A stretch of 64,000 nt of DNA from Lysinibacillus agricola (GTDB lineage: Bacteria > Bacillota > Bacilli > Bacillales_A > Planococcaceae): assembly GCF_016638705.1 (NCBI RefSeq), contig NZ_CP067341.1, positions 1,057,501 to 1,121,500 of the forward strand, given 5' to 3'. A program made the position numbers and the translations under genes. Below are positions 27,156 to 35,058 of this stretch, in pieces. Numbering within the stretch: the first letter of the stretch is position 1; each line of letters begins with the position of its first letter. The notes beneath the pieces are model-generated. The model searched no databases and was not told the origin of the DNA. It was given only the letters and a program-made list of their open reading frames with translations.

Positions 27156-27218
27156 GTGCGCCCGGCATGCCTATGAACTATAGGGTGCAAGTCCTGAACC
27201 CTGAAGACAGAAGTAGAG
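27156..27218 (+). mobile_element. 5' fragment of a group II intron
   Basis: The sequence starts with the invariant group II intron 5' end GTGCG, then CCCGGCATG, TAGGGTGCAAGTCCTGAACC and GAAGACAGAAGTAG, which are the opening stem and loops of bacterial group II introns with domain I. The remainder of domain I, the reverse transcriptase and domains V/VI are absent, so this is a truncated 5' stub left by failed retrohoming or deletion. It lies just after the ykuV terminator, a common insertion place. Confidence 0.75.
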
Positions 27219-27271
27219 GATACAAAAGAAATGTAGTTCCCTAAATTTGATTTTAGAGGTAGAAATGAATA

Positions 27272-27337
27272 ATGATGAAAAATGTAACAAAAGCTGAACT
27301 AAATGAAGTCATAAAAGTAAGGTGTGGTGTGGAATGA
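27272..27337 (+). CDS. Possible 21-residue peptide coupled to the HxlR gene
   Basis: An ORF starting ATGATG with AGAGGTAG about 10 bases upstream encodes MMKNVTKAELNEV and eight more residues, with its stop overlapping the HxlR start (ATGA). It could be a translational coupling leader or the last piece of a lost gene. The evidence is only the ribosome binding site and the overlap. Confidence 0.3.
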   Translation: MMKNVTKAELNEVIKVRCGVE

Positions 27338-27714
27338 AGGATTCTCATAAGATTTACAATACGGCGGTAGAGGCAACTTTGGAGGTAATTGGAGGTAAAT
27401 GGAAACCTGTAATACTCTTTCATCTGACATTTGGCAAGAAACGTAACAATGAATTGAAAAACTTGATACCTGCAATTACTCAAAAAATGTTATCGCAGCA
27501 ACTTCGCGAGCTTCAAGAGGAAGGCGTCATCTTACGCACTTCTTACAATCAGGTTCCACCAAAAGTCGAGTATGAGTTGACCGACTACGGTTGGAGTCTA
27601 AAAGAGATTCTCCATCTGATGTGTAGGTGGGGGGATTCGCATTTAGAAAGAAAGTACGGGGGAAGGGCTACCGTTCTGGCCAACCCAGAGCTTGGAGACA
27701 AAAATGACATATAA
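27334..27714 (+). CDS. HxlR-family transcriptional regulator
   Basis: A 126-residue winged-helix protein of the HxlR type: AVEATLEVIGGKWKPVILFHL at about residues 9-29, ITQKMLSQQLRELQEEGVI for the recognition helix and PPKVEYELTDYG for the wing. The ATG at 27334 fits the family N-terminus; a GTG at 27322 is possible. Members often control a neighbouring oxidoreductase and respond to reactive aldehydes or thiol stress. No such gene adjoins on the right, where an IS3 remnant begins; the PRISE-type reductase at 30209 is a possible but distant target. Confidence 0.85.
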   Translation: MKDSHKIYNTAVEATLEVIGGKWKPVILFHLTFGKKRNNELKNLIPAITQKMLSQQLRELQEEGVILRTSYNQVPPKVEYELTDYGWSLKEILHLMCRWGDSHLERKYGGRATVLANPELGDKNDI

Positions 27715-27731
27715 GGGCTCATCGGTGATAG

Positions 27732-27875
27732 TTATAATTTCTCGCCCAATAATTTAAACTCCGTAACCAACTTTTCATTTAGTTTTTCTGCTTGGACTTT
27801 ATTATTTAAAAGATTAGGTGCGATTTTTCCAACTTTCCCTTTATAAGAACGATTTTTTTCATACGAACGAGATGT
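27732..27875 (-). pseudogene. Remnant of an IS3-family (IS150 group) transposase OrfB
   Basis: On the minus strand the segment NRSYKGKVGKIAPNLLNNK, then EKLNEKLVTEFKLLGEKL, matches the region before the catalytic core of IS150-type OrfB proteins, where the usual form is PNEKWVTDVTEFKLFGEKL. Here a few residues including the W and the first catalytic D are lost by an in-frame deletion, and a stop follows. Only about 50 residues of about 280 survive. Terminal repeats are not visible. Confidence 0.6.
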
Positions 27876-28136
27876 TGGTTTGAAAGAAGCTGAACTAGTA
27901 TGGCTAGAATCTGAATAAAAAAGAAGTTGAAATATCTTAATGAGGCTTTGAAATAAAGTACGATGATTATAAAAAGGATGAACTGAACCCATTTGTATAT
28001 GAATGGATTTTATTTTTCGTATTGTATTTATTCAGAACGTCTCTTCAAGTGGAAGATCCACGTTTTAATAAATTGAACTTAAATCCTATAATGTATATTA
28101 TAAATCAAAATAAAATTGATAGTAGGTGATTTATTA

Positions 28137-28922
28137 GTGAATAATAATTTGCTTCTAATAAAGAATTTTAGCAAGTTGACTGGCTTATCACGAAAAACTT
28201 TGTATCTGTATGATGAACATAATATTTTGAATCCAGTGTTTGTTGATCCAAATAATGATTATCGATATTATGATAAGAATCAGTTACTAACTGCTAAACG
28301 AATAAATTTATTAAAAAAAGCAGGATTTAGCTTAAATGAAATCAGTAAAATCATCCATAGAAAGTTATCAGATGATGAAATAAATAATTTGATAGAAGAA
28401 AAGCTTCAGTTGGAAATGAATAAGATAAAAGATGCAAATCAAACAATAAATAATTTGAAAGCCCTGAGTCCTGCAATTATGATGTTAAATAATGAAGTCC
28501 AAAAAGCGTATTTAGAATCATTGATCGTATATGAATATGAATTATTACCAAATGAAAATATATGTGTAGCGCTGAATAACATCGAGGAATTAGTTAGCGA
28601 ACTTAATGTTAAAAAGAATGAAAAAATCATCAAATATAAACTGATGGATAATAAAATTCACCCTATTCGTGTCGCTGTACAATTGGAAAATCACAAATTG
28701 AGTCAATCCGGAATCACAAGTTATTTTGGTTTTCAAACGCAAAAGATTATTTATGAAATTGATCCTTATCAAGAAGAATCGGTATTAAAAATAAATGAGA
28801 TCATGAAAAATAACGAAATAGAATTATCTGAACCATATATTTATGAACGTATATTAAACCCAGATGATTATCTATATTCCTCCAAACGCCTATCGGAATT
28901 TATTTTTCCGTCTAAGTATTAA
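28137..28922 (+). CDS. MerR-family regulator with long effector domain
   Basis: A 261-residue regulator. The MerR HTH occupies residues 6-75 (IKNFSKLTGLSRKTLYLYDE, YRYYDKNQLLTAKRI), followed by a long dimerisation helix and a 150-residue C-terminal domain that may be a GyrI-like ligand domain, as in BmrR/BltR-type sensors. The GTG at 28137 is preferred because TAGGTGAT precedes it by 6 bases. It stands 60 bases before an SDR gene, with a MerR-type promoter in between. I infer that it activates that gene and binds a small hydrophobic ligand. The codon use is A+T-rich. Confidence 0.85.
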   Translation: MNNNLLLIKNFSKLTGLSRKTLYLYDEHNILNPVFVDPNNDYRYYDKNQLLTAKRINLLKKAGFSLNEISKIIHRKLSDDEINNLIEEKLQLEMNKIKDANQTINNLKALSPAIMMLNNEVQKAYLESLIVYEYELLPNENICVALNNIEELVSELNVKKNEKIIKYKLMDNKIHPIRVAVQLENHKLSQSGITSYFGFQTQKIIYEIDPYQEESVLKINEIMKNNEIELSEPYIYERILNPDDYLYSSKRLSEFIFPSKY

Positions 28923-28926
28923 GTAA

Positions 28927-28958
28927 TTGACCTTCCCCCTTAGGTTAACCCTTACACT
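28927..28958 (+). promoter_or_regulatory. MerR-type promoter of the SDR gene
   Basis: The -35 element TTGACC (28927-28932) and -10 element TACACT (28953-28958) are separated by 20 bases, longer than the usual 17. A dyad TTGACCT-N8-AGGTTAA spans the -35 and spacer. The long spacer and centred dyad are the hallmarks of promoters that a MerR protein untwists on activation. Confidence 0.85.
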
Positions 28959-28982
28959 CTCTTTAAAGGGAGGTTATATTAC

Positions 28983-29738
28983 GTGAAAAAAAATAATTAT
29001 GCATTAGTAACAGGAGCTTCTAGAGGGATAGGAAAGGCAATCGCAATCCAACTTGCAAATGATGGATTCAATTTACTATTACATTATAATCAAAATATTG
29101 AAAAAGCTAATCAAGTCAAAGAAGAAATTGAATCAATTGGCAGACAAGCACATTTAATTCAAGGTGATTTTAATTCCAGTGAAGGAATTAAAGAGTTTAT
29201 CAAAAAAATCAAAAAAATGATAATCCAGGATAATAATGTATCATTGCATACAATTGTTCACAATGCTGGACATGCTACATCAAATGGATTTGGAGACGTG
29301 GATTATGATGAGTTCGATCGGCTATTTAATGCAAATGTTAAAGCACCATATTTTATCACACAATCTTTAATCGGACTTATCGAATCCAATGGTAGGATAA
29401 TAAATCTATCATCAGGTGTGACACGTATCGCGTTTCCACATATGATGGTATACAGTATGACAAAAGGCGCTATTAATACAATGACGTTTACATTAGCAAA
29501 GGAATTGGGTGAAAAAGGAATTACGGTTAATTCCATAATGCCTGGAATTATTGATACGGATTCAACTGCTAACTGGTTGCATACAGAAGAAGGTCAAGAA
29601 AATGCAAAGAATATGAGTGCTTTAAAAAGAGAGGGTCAACCAGAAGAAATTGCAAATGTTGTTTCATTTCTAGCGAGTGAAAAAGCGAGTTTTATTACTG
29701 GGCATAATATGGATGTAACTGGTGGAAGCCATCTGTAA
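28983..29738 (+). CDS. Short-chain dehydrogenase/reductase, likely MerR-controlled
   Basis: A 251-residue classical SDR. The nucleotide motif TGASRGIG is at about residues 10-17, NAGH at about 93, the catalytic serine in NLSSG at about 138 and YSMTK at about 152-156 (YxxxK). The start is GTG with AAAGGGAGG upstream. It lies directly behind the long-spacer MerR promoter, so it is probably the activated target of the gene at 28137. The substrate is unknown; related proteins are annotated as 3-oxoacyl-ACP reductase without direct evidence. Confidence 0.88.
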   Translation: MKKNNYALVTGASRGIGKAIAIQLANDGFNLLLHYNQNIEKANQVKEEIESIGRQAHLIQGDFNSSEGIKEFIKKIKKMIIQDNNVSLHTIVHNAGHATSNGFGDVDYDEFDRLFNANVKAPYFITQSLIGLIESNGRIINLSSGVTRIAFPHMMVYSMTKGAINTMTFTLAKELGEKGITVNSIMPGIIDTDSTANWLHTEEGQENAKNMSALKREGQPEEIANVVSFLASEKASFITGHNMDVTGGSHL

Positions 29739-30136
29739 TTAGGTAAATGTTTTAACTAGAGACTGATTAAAATCATGAATTTTAAAGTGTAATAAGCATA
29801 ATTAAATTCGATAATTAGCATTAAACAGTCTGTTTAACGGTATTGAGGATCACGAAATTTCTTAAATTTATATCTATTTACAAAAAGGACAGATGAAATA
29901 ATTATTTAGACGTTTTCATATAGGATTCATGGTAATTAATTTGATCAATCCTTTTTTATAAAAAAATAGCGCTTTTCGAAAGTTGTTTCACCATGCGACT
30001 CATAATTTTTCACTCACTCGTAAAATACACTCGAAGCAACACCTTAAGATTTGGCAATTGTTTTTCCACCTTCAGTCCCCTTTAAATATCTTTTCCCTCT
30101 TGTATTTTTTCTATAGAAGAAAATTTAGCCATAGAA
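29739..30136. other. Intergenic stretch without recognised gene
   Basis: About 400 bases of A+T-rich sequence. There is no ORF with a ribosome binding site, no repeat of the dispersed families and no clear transposase remnant. The only structure I see is the hairpin beginning at 30137. Confidence 0.6.
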
Positions 30137-30184
30137 AACTGCACTTCCAATTGTTAGACTGTGTCTAACAATTGGGATGCAGTT
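30137..30184 (-). terminator. Long hairpin after the PRISE-type reductase
   Basis: CCAATTGTTAGAC pairs perfectly with GTCTAACAATTGG around TGT, and an outer AACTGCA/TGCAGTT extends it. On the minus strand TTTTC follows. It lies about 25 bases after the stop of the gene at 30209 and fits a terminator. Confidence 0.85.
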
Positions 30185-30208
30185 CATATAAAAATGCCGG
30201 CTTTTCGT

Positions 30209-31279
30209 TTATGGAATGATTTTACGTTTGCGAAAGTCGTCGAAGATGTTCATAAACATCGCTTCGGTATCGACGTATTCATGAAAACCTAAGCGACGGG
30301 CCTTAGTTCCGTCAGCGAAGAAATCGTAATTCCAAGAGAACACGAAATCACCGAATCCCCAGGAGGATACGTCTTTATAGGAATGCTGAGCAAGCCCGTG
30401 TTTCTCGACCATTTTGTTCCAAAGATGCTCCTTGTCCGCCATGACAACGTCCAGGGACATCTGCAATGGAGGCGCCGTTTCCAAGCCGAAGTAGTGAGCA
30501 ATTTTCGGCCATAATTCATTCCAGCGGAATAAATCGCCATTCGTGATGTTGAATGCCTGATTAGCACAACGATCTTCAGTTGCCGCCCATACTGTTGCCT
30601 TCGCGAGAAGTCCAGCATCTGTCATCTCCAAGAGGCTATCGTAAGCACCCGGCTTGCCCGGAAACCGCAACGGCAGTCCAAGTTCCTTCGAAATTGAAGC
30701 GTAGATCGCAATAACCATAGCGAGGTTCATTGGATTTCCAAGCGAGAAGCCGCAGACTACAGAAGGACGGAGCGCCGACCAAGTCCAAGCCTTACCTTTT
30801 TGCCTTTGTTCTAAGAAATCTTGCTGATCAACATTGAACTCGGGCGGCATATGGTTAGCGTCTGTCTCACGAGCCGGAGTCTTGAACGGACCGAGGTGTG
30901 CGCCATATACCTTGTAACCCTGCATCAAACTTACATGTTTTAAGCCTGGTGCGGCTGACTCGATCACTTCTACGGTATTTACTAGCATGGTGAGATTAGG
31001 GGGAACAAGTTCGGCCCAAGTTGGACGGTCCTGATAGGCGGCATAGAAGATGTGTGTTACCTCAGTTAAATTGCCTAACTTCTCCCAGGTGTCGTCTATA
31101 TTGAGTAGATCCGCAGCCACATACCGGACATGGCCAAAAGATTCTCCACCTCGACGCGATACGCCTATCACTTCCCAATCAGGGAGAGTAATTAGGTGAT
31201 CAATGAGGTTGCGACCGATGACACCATTTGCACCTACAACTAAGGCGACTTTGCGTGTTGATTGAGATTCATTATTCAT
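30209..31279 (-). CDS. PRISE-type SDR (progesterone 5-beta-reductase/iridoid synthase family)
   Basis: A 356-residue extended SDR. The glycine motif is GANGVIGRNL at about residues 16-25, NRRGG-like SRRGGESFGHVRYV follows, and the family segment QGYKVYGAHLGP is at about 119-130. This Tyr-containing segment and the length identify the PRISE group, which reduces activated alkenes such as enones using NADPH. It looks richer in G+C than the genes around it, so horizontal acquisition is likely. RBS: AAAAGGAGC before ATG. A bacterial substrate is not known to me. Confidence 0.85.
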   Translation of the reverse strand: MNNESQSTRKVALVVGANGVIGRNLIDHLITLPDWEVIGVSRRGGESFGHVRYVAADLLNIDDTWEKLGNLTEVTHIFYAAYQDRPTWAELVPPNLTMLVNTVEVIESAAPGLKHVSLMQGYKVYGAHLGPFKTPARETDANHMPPEFNVDQQDFLEQRQKGKAWTWSALRPSVVCGFSLGNPMNLAMVIAIYASISKELGLPLRFPGKPGAYDSLLEMTDAGLLAKATVWAATEDRCANQAFNITNGDLFRWNELWPKIAHYFGLETAPPLQMSLDVVMADKEHLWNKMVEKHGLAQHSYKDVSSWGFGDFVFSWNYDFFADGTKARRLGFHEYVDTEAMFMNIFDDFRKRKIIP

Positions 31280-31347
31280 AGTGTTTTAGCTCCTTTTATA
31301 ATCTGCTTTGTTCACTGTTATTTTGCATCAAGGAACCACACTTGAGA

Positions 31348-31377
31348 AGTACGCACTTTGAAGTGCCATAAGCACTT
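31348..31377. promoter_or_regulatory. Clustered dyads upstream of the PRISE-type gene
   Basis: AAGTACGCACTT and AAGTGC-CATAA-GCACTT lie next to each other about 70 bases before the minus-strand start. They are repeated half-sites of the form AAGTGC/GCACTT. Alternatively the second is a short terminator on the plus strand, since six T follow it. Operator use by an HxlR-type protein is possible but not shown. Confidence 0.4.
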
Positions 31378-31656
31378 TTTTGTAATCTAACAGTGCTCTT
31401 AAGACGAGTATGCGGAAGAATACTCAGGATTTTAAAAGATTTTTTAAAAGACTATATTGATATCTGATTTGCGAAAAATAAGTATGGGATTATGTAATTA
31501 AACAATTACTTTTCTGAAAGGTGTTATACATGTTTACACTTTGAAATGAAACAACTTTATTGTCTACACACTATTCTTATACTGGGTGATTACGAGGCTT
31601 TTGGAGAGGAAAATATTATACAAATACACGAGCAAGGGTTTCAAGCAGGCTTCTTT

Positions 31657-31743
31657 GATGAAATCCTGAAGGAACGTAGTGTTTCGGTTCATCCGACAAC
31701 CATCATGCGCTGGGGTCATGAATATGGCAACTTGATCTACCAT
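31657..31743 (+). pseudogene. Remnant of an IS6-family transposase
   Basis: The translated segment ILKERSVSVHPTTIMRWGH then EYGNLIY resembles the HTH region of IS6-family transposases, where VxxTTIMRWVHxYG is typical. The flanking frame is unrelated after LIY. No catalytic DDE residues or terminal repeats are present, so only a short fragment remains. Confidence 0.5.
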
Positions 31744-31822
31744 TTAGGGGAACGGTCTCTCTCACTTAGCACTAAATGGGGAATGGGTGAAAACGGAATA
31801 ATATGGGGTATTTCGAATTATT

Positions 31823-32226
31823 TGGCTCATCACCAAAATCCGGGGATGACAAAATCAATGACCTGTTTCCAAACGTAAACGGAGGAAAAGATGGGCATCA
31901 TTTCGGTAGCCAAAACCACGTCTTTTGATGAGCTTAATTTTATTATTTGTGCCTTCCATAATGCCGTTTGAGAAAGGTGAGTATATGGTATCTACCATTG
32001 CTTTCTCACGAACAATCACGGTTTTAGCTATCTTTGAAACTACACCACTTGTGTGAAATTGATAGCGTTCGAGCCAGTTTTTTAAGCGCTTTGTTGCTTG
32101 TGTATCCGTTGTAGCTTTTAACACATAACGCATGTGATTCAATGCTTGATAGATATGCTTTGTATAAAAATCTTCCCGTAGCCATTCACGCACAAAACCA
32201 CGTTCTTCCTCTGTTAACTCTAATTG
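31823..32226 (-). mobile_element. 3' end of an ISL3-family insertion sequence
   Basis: The minus strand encodes the last about 120 residues of an ISL3 transposase, with FSNGIMEGTNNKIKLIKRR and GFGYRNDAHLFLRLR, the family's conserved C-terminus containing the catalytic E. The stop at about 31855 is followed by a terminus which on the plus strand reads GGCTCATCACCAAAATCCGG then GGATGAC (31823-31850). The frame is open without a start up to about 32222, where it runs into an MFS gene, so the 5' half of the IS is missing. The end sequence resembles the ends of the dispersed repeats. Confidence 0.75.
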
Positions 32227-33258
32227 GTGACACTCTTTGCCATCGGTTCGGTTCTAGCGGCCATTCCCCTTGTTACATTAACAAGAGGATGGAGGCGAAA
32301 GAAAGTGTTGTTACTGGCATTATGTATCCTATTTCTTGCAAATATAGCAACGGCAATATCTTCTCATTATGTCCTCATCTTAGGATTACGCTTCCTTGCG
32401 GGAATGTCCACCGGTTTGCTATGGGGACTTGTGGCCGGATATGCGCGCCGGATGGTAGCACCATCTTTACAAGGGCGTGCGTTGGCAATTGCAGGGACAG
32501 GGCAACCAATCGCTTTGTCATTAGGGCTACCCATGGGTACTTGGTTGGGATTGTTTTTGGAATGGCAATCTATTTTTATCATTATTGGTGTGCTTACACT
32601 TTTCTTGATGGTATGGATATATATAAAAGTGCCAGATTTTTCTGGACAATCTGCTCAACAACGACAACCTATTTATGAGATTTTCCGATTGCCTGGCGTT
32701 CGCCCGATATTGTGTGTCGTCTTCGTTTGGATCTTGGCTCATAATATTCTCTATACCTATATCGCCCCATACATGACGTATGTTGGACTTGCTAATTACG
32801 TCGGTCTCGCTTTACTAACGTTCGGTATCTCATCGATAGTAGGAATTTGGGTGATGGGGGTATTTATTGATAACTATTTACGGCTGATGTCAATAATCAG
32901 TCTTGTTGGTTTCGCCATTGCGTCACTTGTGCTAGGAATTGCAAATGGTTTACCATTACTCATTTTTATTGGAATAGCAGCTTGGGGTTTGACATTTGGC
33001 GGGGCACCAACATTATTACAAACGGTCATAGCAGATGCTGCTGGAGAAGGAGCAGATGTGGCTCAATCTATTTTTGTCACCATTTTCAACCTTGCAGTAG
33101 CTGGAGGTGGATTTGTTGGCGGAATGATGCTGAATCAATTTGGAGCGAGTTCTTTCCCATGGATACTCGTATTATTAAGTCTCATCGGTTCCTTGATTGT
33201 GTATGGAGGAAAAACACATGCATTTAAGCCTAATCGAAATCAAATCGATGGTAATTAA
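32224..33258 (+). pseudogene. MFS transporter truncated at the N-terminus by the ISL3 fragment
   Basis: A 344-codon frame encoding a major facilitator of the AraJ/sugar-efflux type. It begins at LVTLFAIGSVLAAIPL, which is the second transmembrane helix in such proteins, immediately at the junction with the ISL3 remnant. The first helix, start codon and ribosome binding site are gone; the TTG/GTG at the junction has no binding site. The remaining 11 helices are undamaged in sequence. The cut looks recent since the frame is otherwise open. A terminator follows at 33343. Confidence 0.8.
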
Positions 33259-33342
33259 TAATCTTTTCACTTTTATTGCGATTCCATTTATTTATGTCAA
33301 ATACACATCCATAAGTTTATTACCTTTCAATGATGCAAACGG

Positions 33343-33392
33343 AAGTACCGAATACATCGTCTATTTTGACGTGTTTCGGTACTTATTTATTT
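33343..33392 (+). terminator. Terminator after the truncated MFS gene
   Basis: AAGTACCGAA (33343-33352) pairs with TTCGGTACTT (33375-33384) around a long loop, followed by ATTTATTT. It is consistent with the natural end of the MFS gene. Confidence 0.8.
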
Positions 33393-33559
33393 GCCCAAAA
33401 CAATTGGAGGTAAATTGTTTTGCAGTTATTAGATAAGCTAATAGATAAATAGGTAATAATGCCAAAAATAGAAAAAATTTAATGAACAACATGGTATAAA
33501 AGAAAGGATTACTTAAAATCACAACCTGATGACGTAACTCGAGCGTTCAAAGGAGTACC

Positions 33560-33625
33560 ATGAGCAAAGAAGAGAACCGAGTGCTCTTAACTATAACCAG
33601 GTATTTGTCTTTTACTGATGAATAG
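33560..33625 (+). CDS. Possible 21-residue leader peptide upstream of ktrC
   Basis: ATG at 33560 is preceded by AAAGGAG with a 5-base spacer, and the frame runs MSKEENRVLLTITRYLSFTDE to a TAG. The sequence overlaps a potential stem (ACTCG...GTTC pairing with GAAC-CGAGT). It is 75 bases before the ktrC start. A peptide product or a leader that couples to ktrC is possible, and so is chance. I found no known riboswitch motif here. Confidence 0.3.
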   Translation: MSKEENRVLLTITRYLSFTDE

Positions 33626-33699
33626 TATCTTGTTTTGACGATACATATAGCAGAGAATGCGTTACAATAATGGTATAGTAGTTTTCGGAGGATTTTTTT

Positions 33700-34365
33700 A
33701 TGATGAAAAAAGAGTTTGCTGTCATTGGACTTGGACGTTTTGGAGGAAGCATTGTTCGCGAACTAATGAGTCAAGGCGCACAAGTTATGGCGATAGACCA
33801 TTCCTCAGAGCGGGTAGACGAGTTTGCTTCTATTGCCACACAGGCTGTTATCGCAGATTCAACAGATGAATCGGTATTAAATTCATTAGGTATTCGTAAT
33901 TTTGAGCATATTATCGTAGCGATTGGTGAAGATATTCAGGCTAGTATTTTGACGACTATTATTTTAAAAGAAATTGGTGTTCAGCAGATTACTGTAAAGG
34001 CTCAGAATGACTACCATGAAAAAGTACTGCGCAAAATTGGTGCAGATTTTGTCGTTCATCCTGAGCGTGATATGGGGATACGTATTGCCAATAATATGCT
34101 GTCCAATACAGTACTTGATTATTTAGAGCTTTCGGATGAACATTCAATTATGGAGCTTAAGGCAAATGATGCGATTGCAGGTTACTCTATTATGGATTTA
34201 GATATTCGTGCAAAGTACGGTATTAATATTGTAGGTCTTAAGCGTGGTGCAGATATAATCGTTTCTCCGCAGGCGAGTGATAAAATTTTGCTAGGGGATA
34301 TTATGCTTGTCATTGGTGCGGATGTAGATATTAATCGCTTTGTCAAAAAAGCATTGAACGGGTAA
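33700..34365 (+). CDS. ktrC: Potassium channel gating subunit KtrC (RCK domain)
   Basis: A 221-residue cytoplasmic RCK protein. The N-terminal nucleotide-binding RCK_N domain has GLGRFGGS at about residues 10-17 and DSTDESVL at about 52-59; the C-terminal RCK_C domain spans about 140-220 and includes DLDIRAKYGINIVGLKRG. It regulates a Ktr potassium channel and its C-terminal domain binds cyclic di-AMP in known homologues. Length and sequence match B. subtilis KtrC rather than KtrA. The partner membrane subunit KtrB/D is not in this window. GGAGGAT precedes the ATG. Confidence 0.9.
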   Translation: MMKKEFAVIGLGRFGGSIVRELMSQGAQVMAIDHSSERVDEFASIATQAVIADSTDESVLNSLGIRNFEHIIVAIGEDIQASILTTIILKEIGVQQITVKAQNDYHEKVLRKIGADFVVHPERDMGIRIANNMLSNTVLDYLELSDEHSIMELKANDAIAGYSIMDLDIRAKYGINIVGLKRGADIIVSPQASDKILLGDIMLVIGADVDINRFVKKALNG

Positions 34366-34371
34366 TTAAAA

Positions 34372-34851
34372 ATGAATAAACGAAGATGGAAACTAGTCAT
34401 ATTTGCTGCAATTATACTTATTGGTGCTTTTACAATGCAGTTTCGTGAAAAAAATGAGGAAGAGGTTATTTCTAGTATTTTAGATCATGCAATAGAAATT
34501 GATGCAATCGAATTATATAAAGGAGAGCACTCCTTATTTCGAACAACAGGTCAAGATGCAACAGCCTATATAGAAAACTATCCTCTAAGCCATGTCAAGA
34601 AACTAAGCAAAAACGAAAGAGCTATATTTGAAGAAAAACCAGTCTATCATATTGTCTACGAAATTAAAGATGAGCCATTATATGAGGTAGATATTTTAAA
34701 GGTTGCTATTAGCTCTGAGCTAAGTGAAGAATTACAGCAGATGGTTTTTAATATTGGAGAACAGCAATATTTAATATATTGGGCAAAAGAGAAAAAGGCA
34801 CTTGAACAATCATTAAATACGCAACGCTTGCTTGAACAATATGTTAAATAA
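34372..34851 (+). CDS. Single-pass membrane protein, function unknown
   Basis: A 159-residue protein with an N-terminal helix at about residues 7-22 (LVIFAAIILIGAFTMQF) and an extracytoplasmic, charged domain. No lipobox cysteine or known domain is visible. It begins 6 bases after ktrC stops, so the two are cotranscribed and could be translationally coupled. It ends at a strong terminator. I do not recognise it. Confidence 0.6.
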   Translation: MNKRRWKLVIFAAIILIGAFTMQFREKNEEEVISSILDHAIEIDAIELYKGEHSLFRTTGQDATAYIENYPLSHVKKLSKNERAIFEEKPVYHIVYEIKDEPLYEVDILKVAISSELSEELQQMVFNIGEQQYLIYWAKEKKALEQSLNTQRLLEQYVK

Positions 34852-34854
34852 AAA

Positions 34855-34898
34855 GGGTAGTGATACAGCAATTAAGCTGTCATCACTACCCTTTCTTG
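34855..34898 (+). terminator. Terminator after ktrC operon
   Basis: GGGTAGTGAT-A pairs with ATCACTACCC, with inner ACAGC/GCTGT, followed by TTTCTTG. It starts within a few bases of the preceding stop. The 3' arm also serves the region facing dctP. Confidence 0.9.
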
Positions 34899-35050
34899 TA
34901 GTTAAGGAAACTATAGATTTTTTGCCTGTGGATAACCTAGAGCATAGTCGGCGTCTAAGTAAAGCGCTACAACCTCGAGGTCGCTTAGATCCCTCGGGCA
35001 AAAGTGGTGGAGCGTTTACTTTTGTTTCGGGCTCTCGAGAGCTTTAGCGC
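34899..35050. repeat. Palindrome-rich, G+C-richer intergenic segment
   Basis: A segment unlike the surrounding A+T-rich DNA, with TCTAAG...CTTAGA, an imperfect TAAAGCGCT/AGCGTTTA pair and a 12-base palindrome GCTCTCGAGAGC. It does not share the terminal or 36-bp motifs of the dispersed repeats. It may be a third repeat type of which only one copy lies in this window. Confidence 0.4.
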
Positions 35051-35058
35051 ATTTGTTC

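Noticed and set aside
31823..32226. Functional ISL3 insertion sequence
   Set aside because: Only the 3' third of the transposase and one end remain.
33450..33700. c-di-AMP (ydaO-type) riboswitch before ktrC
   Set aside because: Expected because ktr genes often have it, but I could not find its conserved GGGTGAA-type elements or pseudoknot pairs.
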